NCBI GenBank assembly: GCA_009731375.1
Contig: BJOX01000049.1
Location: 572,934-636,933, forward strand
Direction: 5' to 3'
Length of the DNA: 64,000 bases
From: Paulinella micropora
Lineage: Eukaryota > Cercozoa > Imbricatea > Euglyphida
Shown here: positions 61,595 to 64,000 of the stretch, one piece after another
Layout of the letters: the number at the start of each line of letters is the position of its first letter
Numbering within the stretch: position 1 is the first letter of the stretch
The notes under the pieces: model-generated
Database searches by the model: none
What the model saw: the letters and a program-made list of their open reading frames with translations, nothing else
Told to the model about the DNA's origin: nothing
Position numbers and translations under genes: made by a program

Positions 61595-62040
61595 GCTTTC
61601 CTTGGTTCTGTCGGAGAAGCGCAGCATCATCAGGTGCTTCAAGGCAAGATAGATAGATAGATAGGTAGCTAAGTAGATAGGTAGGTTGGTAGTAAGGGAA
61701 GGAGGGAGGGGTGTTTTCCTTGGTGATGTTGGAGAACCGCAACATGGCTCAGATATATAGACAGATGGCTAGGTAGGTAGGTAGGTAGGTAGGTAGGTAG
61801 GTAGGTAGGTAGGTAGGTAGGTAGGGAGGACGCGTTGCCTTAGTGTTGTTGGAGAAGCTCAGTATCACCAGGTGGTTCAAGACAAGATAGATAGATACAT
61901 AGGTAGATACATGGTTAGGTAGGTAGGTAGGCAACGAGGGAGGGCTGTTTGCTGCCTTGGTGCTGTTGGAGAAGCTGAGCAGCATCAGGTGGTTCAAGGC
62001 ATCGCGCACGGGCAACAGCGCGCGACGCAGCTCCACAGAC
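60653..62040 (-). repeat. Array of duplicated minus-strand exon-like fragments in GAAA, GATA and GGTA repeats
   Basis: A fragment reading QADELSNLRER occurs twice (60925-60955, 61080-61158), the longer one extending to LQGSINEVSNTITRQADEL; its LQGSIN start recurs at ~61265. A second fragment, LNHLMLLSFSNSTKAA and variants (LKHLMMLRFSDRTKES, LNHLVILSFSNNTKAT), occurs at ~61600, ~61850 and ~61955, the last joined to ELRRALLPVRDA. IKDEANSLMHERLNKYVDS lies at ~60695-60765. These look like exons of one helical protein multiplied along with its intronic microsatellites. Family not identified. Confidence 0.45.
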
Positions 62041-62050
62041 TAGACAACAC

Positions 62051-62086
<36 letters not shown>

Positions 62087-62560
62087 GACAAGCTCCTACT
62101 TCTTCGCGCGGTGCTGCCTGTGTGCGATGCCTTGAAGCACCTTGCTTATTTTATTTAAGAACTAAGTGCTTGTCTTGTGTGTGTGTGTGTGTGTGTGTGT
62201 GCTGTGTAGTCAGTAGAGCTGCGTCGTGCGCTCCTGCCTGTGCGCGATGCCTTGAACCACCTGATAATGCTGCCATTGCATTGCTTATTGTACTTAACGT
62301 AGCGCCACCGCACATCGTTCGTGTGTGGTGGCTGGTGTGGGATGTCAAGATGTTACGCGGTACGTGTGGTGACTGGTGGCTAGGGTGGCTATGGCCTAGC
62401 GCGCACAGGCAGTGCGCGACGTAGCTCCACCGACTACAAATCATTCATGTCTGGCGGGTGGTGGCTGGTGTGCGATGTCAAGGGTGTGAGGTGGTATGTG
62501 TGGTGAGTGGTGGCTGGGGTGGCTATGGCAAATCGCGCACACAGCGTAGCTTTAGCGTTG
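62041..62560 (+). repeat. Inverted copy of the ELRRALLPVRDALNHL exon region
   Basis: gagctgcgtcgtgcgctcct and gcgatgccttgaaccacctg at ~62215-62270 are the plus-strand counterpart of 61965-62030, with an (AC)n run (62054-62082) and a (GT)n run (62177-62200) on the mirrored sides. Further partial copies lie near 62090-62150 and 62390-62440. Confidence 0.55.
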
Positions 62561-62579
62561 CCAACTCACATGACAGAAC

Positions 62580-62945
<366 letters not shown>

Positions 62946-63164
62946 CTGTTATGTAAGTATGTATGTACACACATGCATACATATGTGTGCATATGCGTGT
63001 GTTCTTAATCAATGCATGTATGATCGATGCATGCATGCAGCTATGCAAGTTCATCACTCGCCTGTGCATCTGCAACGCACACGCACACCCCTTTGTCTAT
63101 GTATGTCTCCATGTATGTAAGTGTGTGTGTGTGTGTGTGTGTGTTTGTTTGTGTGTGCAAGATT

Positions 63165-63540
63165 GCAGTCCCTACCTACCTACCTACCTAGCTACCTAGC
63201 TACCTACCTACCTACCTACCTACCTACCTAGCTACCTACCTAGCTACCTACCTACCTAGCTACCTACCTACCTACCTACCTAGCTACCTACCTACCTACC
63301 TACCTACCTACCTAGCTAGCTAGCTAGCTAGCTTGCTAGCTACCTACCTACCTACCTAGCTACCTACCTACCTAGCTACCTACCTACCTAGCTACCTACC
63401 TACCTAGCTACCTACCTACCTAGCTACCTACCTACCTAGCTACCTACCTACCCAGCTACCTGCCTACCTAGCTACCTGCCTAGCCTACCTACCTACCTAC
63501 CTACCTACCTAGCGAGCTAGCTAGCTAGCTAGCTAGCTAT
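63165..63540. repeat. (CCTA)n/(GCTA)n array
   Basis: ctacctacctag units with a regular ctagctac variant every three to four copies. Confidence 0.93.
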
Positions 63541-63791
63541 ATCTGATTTCTCTTGCCTACCTTTCCTTGCACAGTGGAAGTGTCCACTCTCTCCTCCTCC
63601 AATAAATCAACCACCTACGCACACACATGCAAACACATTGATACTTTTGATTTAGACACGTATACACAAACATACACATACGTAAACATAGATACACGCA
63701 TACATGCATTTCTAATGACATAGACAGATAGATGGATAACCGAATGGATACAACAAGCATATGTGTCGATAGAAAAGTAATAGATAGATGA

Positions 63792-64000
63792 AATATCGAC
63801 TAATGTCAGAAAAAAGGAGCTTCTGATTTCGTCAACCAGGAAGTCTGTAAATAAAGTATTAACCCGATGCCCAGCTAAGCCGTGATGTTTGCACGGAAGG
63901 GACTGATACAGGCAATACCAAAGCTCCCGAGTACCAGGCGGGGCCAGGGCTCGTTCCATAAAGCGCCCCTTGCAGAACGAGCTCCCACCTCCATTACAGA
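63792..64000 (-). repeat. Dispersed ~547-bp repeat, inverted copy (runs off window)
   Basis: Reverse complement of the family from the gatatttcat end (63792) through ctccattacaga at the window edge. A short GATA-type tract precedes it, so the orientation of repeat plus tail is preserved. Confidence 0.85.

Overview
The window is eukaryotic nuclear DNA. The evidence is GT-AG split genes, LTR and non-LTR retroelements, and very abundant tri- and tetranucleotide arrays. The host cannot be named from sequence; an alga or other protist is most likely because of the virus family integrated here. Four N gaps (30225-30625, 43225-43234, 46186-46552, 55241-55770) show it is a draft assembly.

Layout. 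1-484 is the 3' end of a Ty3/gypsy-type LTR element cut by the window edge. 480-1448 (minus) is a transposon-associated ORF with a GHTH-x3-DQ motif. 2243-25615 is a 23.4-kb integrated Polinton-like virus (PLV) with ~0.9-kb terminal inverted repeats (TIRs). 25.6-30.2 kb is CAG-rich low-complexity DNA with duplicated blocks. 31121-41471 is a complete gypsy retrotransposon with 4-bp target duplications. 41.5-50 kb holds two split host genes, one an ankyrin-repeat gene whose introns are mostly microsatellite. 50-64 kb is repeat-dominated: minisatellite, a 302-bp exact direct repeat, LINE 3' ends, and long CTAT/GATA, CATA, GA and CCTA arrays.

PLV gene content. The virion module is a double-jelly-roll major capsid protein, a penton-like minor capsid protein, an FtsK/HerA-type packaging ATPase, a very large protein with a parvovirus-VP1-like PLA2 His-Asp motif, a ~1.2-kb-codon fibre ending in an S74 intramolecular chaperone, and a second fibre-like protein. 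The replication module is an archaeo-eukaryotic primase fused to an SF3 helicase. The integration module is a tyrosine recombinase. Several small zinc-binding and coiled-coil proteins accompany these. I see no protein-primed PolB, retroviral-type integrase or adenain-like protease, so this is a PLV rather than a canonical Polinton.

Many PLV genes are split by single-base frameshifts, mostly in A/T homopolymers. Three in-frame stops are each explained by a single C:G to T:A transition. The copy is therefore either a decaying endogenous virus or partly an assembly-error product; the nonsense changes favour real decay. Fragments belonging to one gene are cross-referenced. Several genes shorter than usual ORF cut-offs, or broken in the middle, were recovered by reading across frames.
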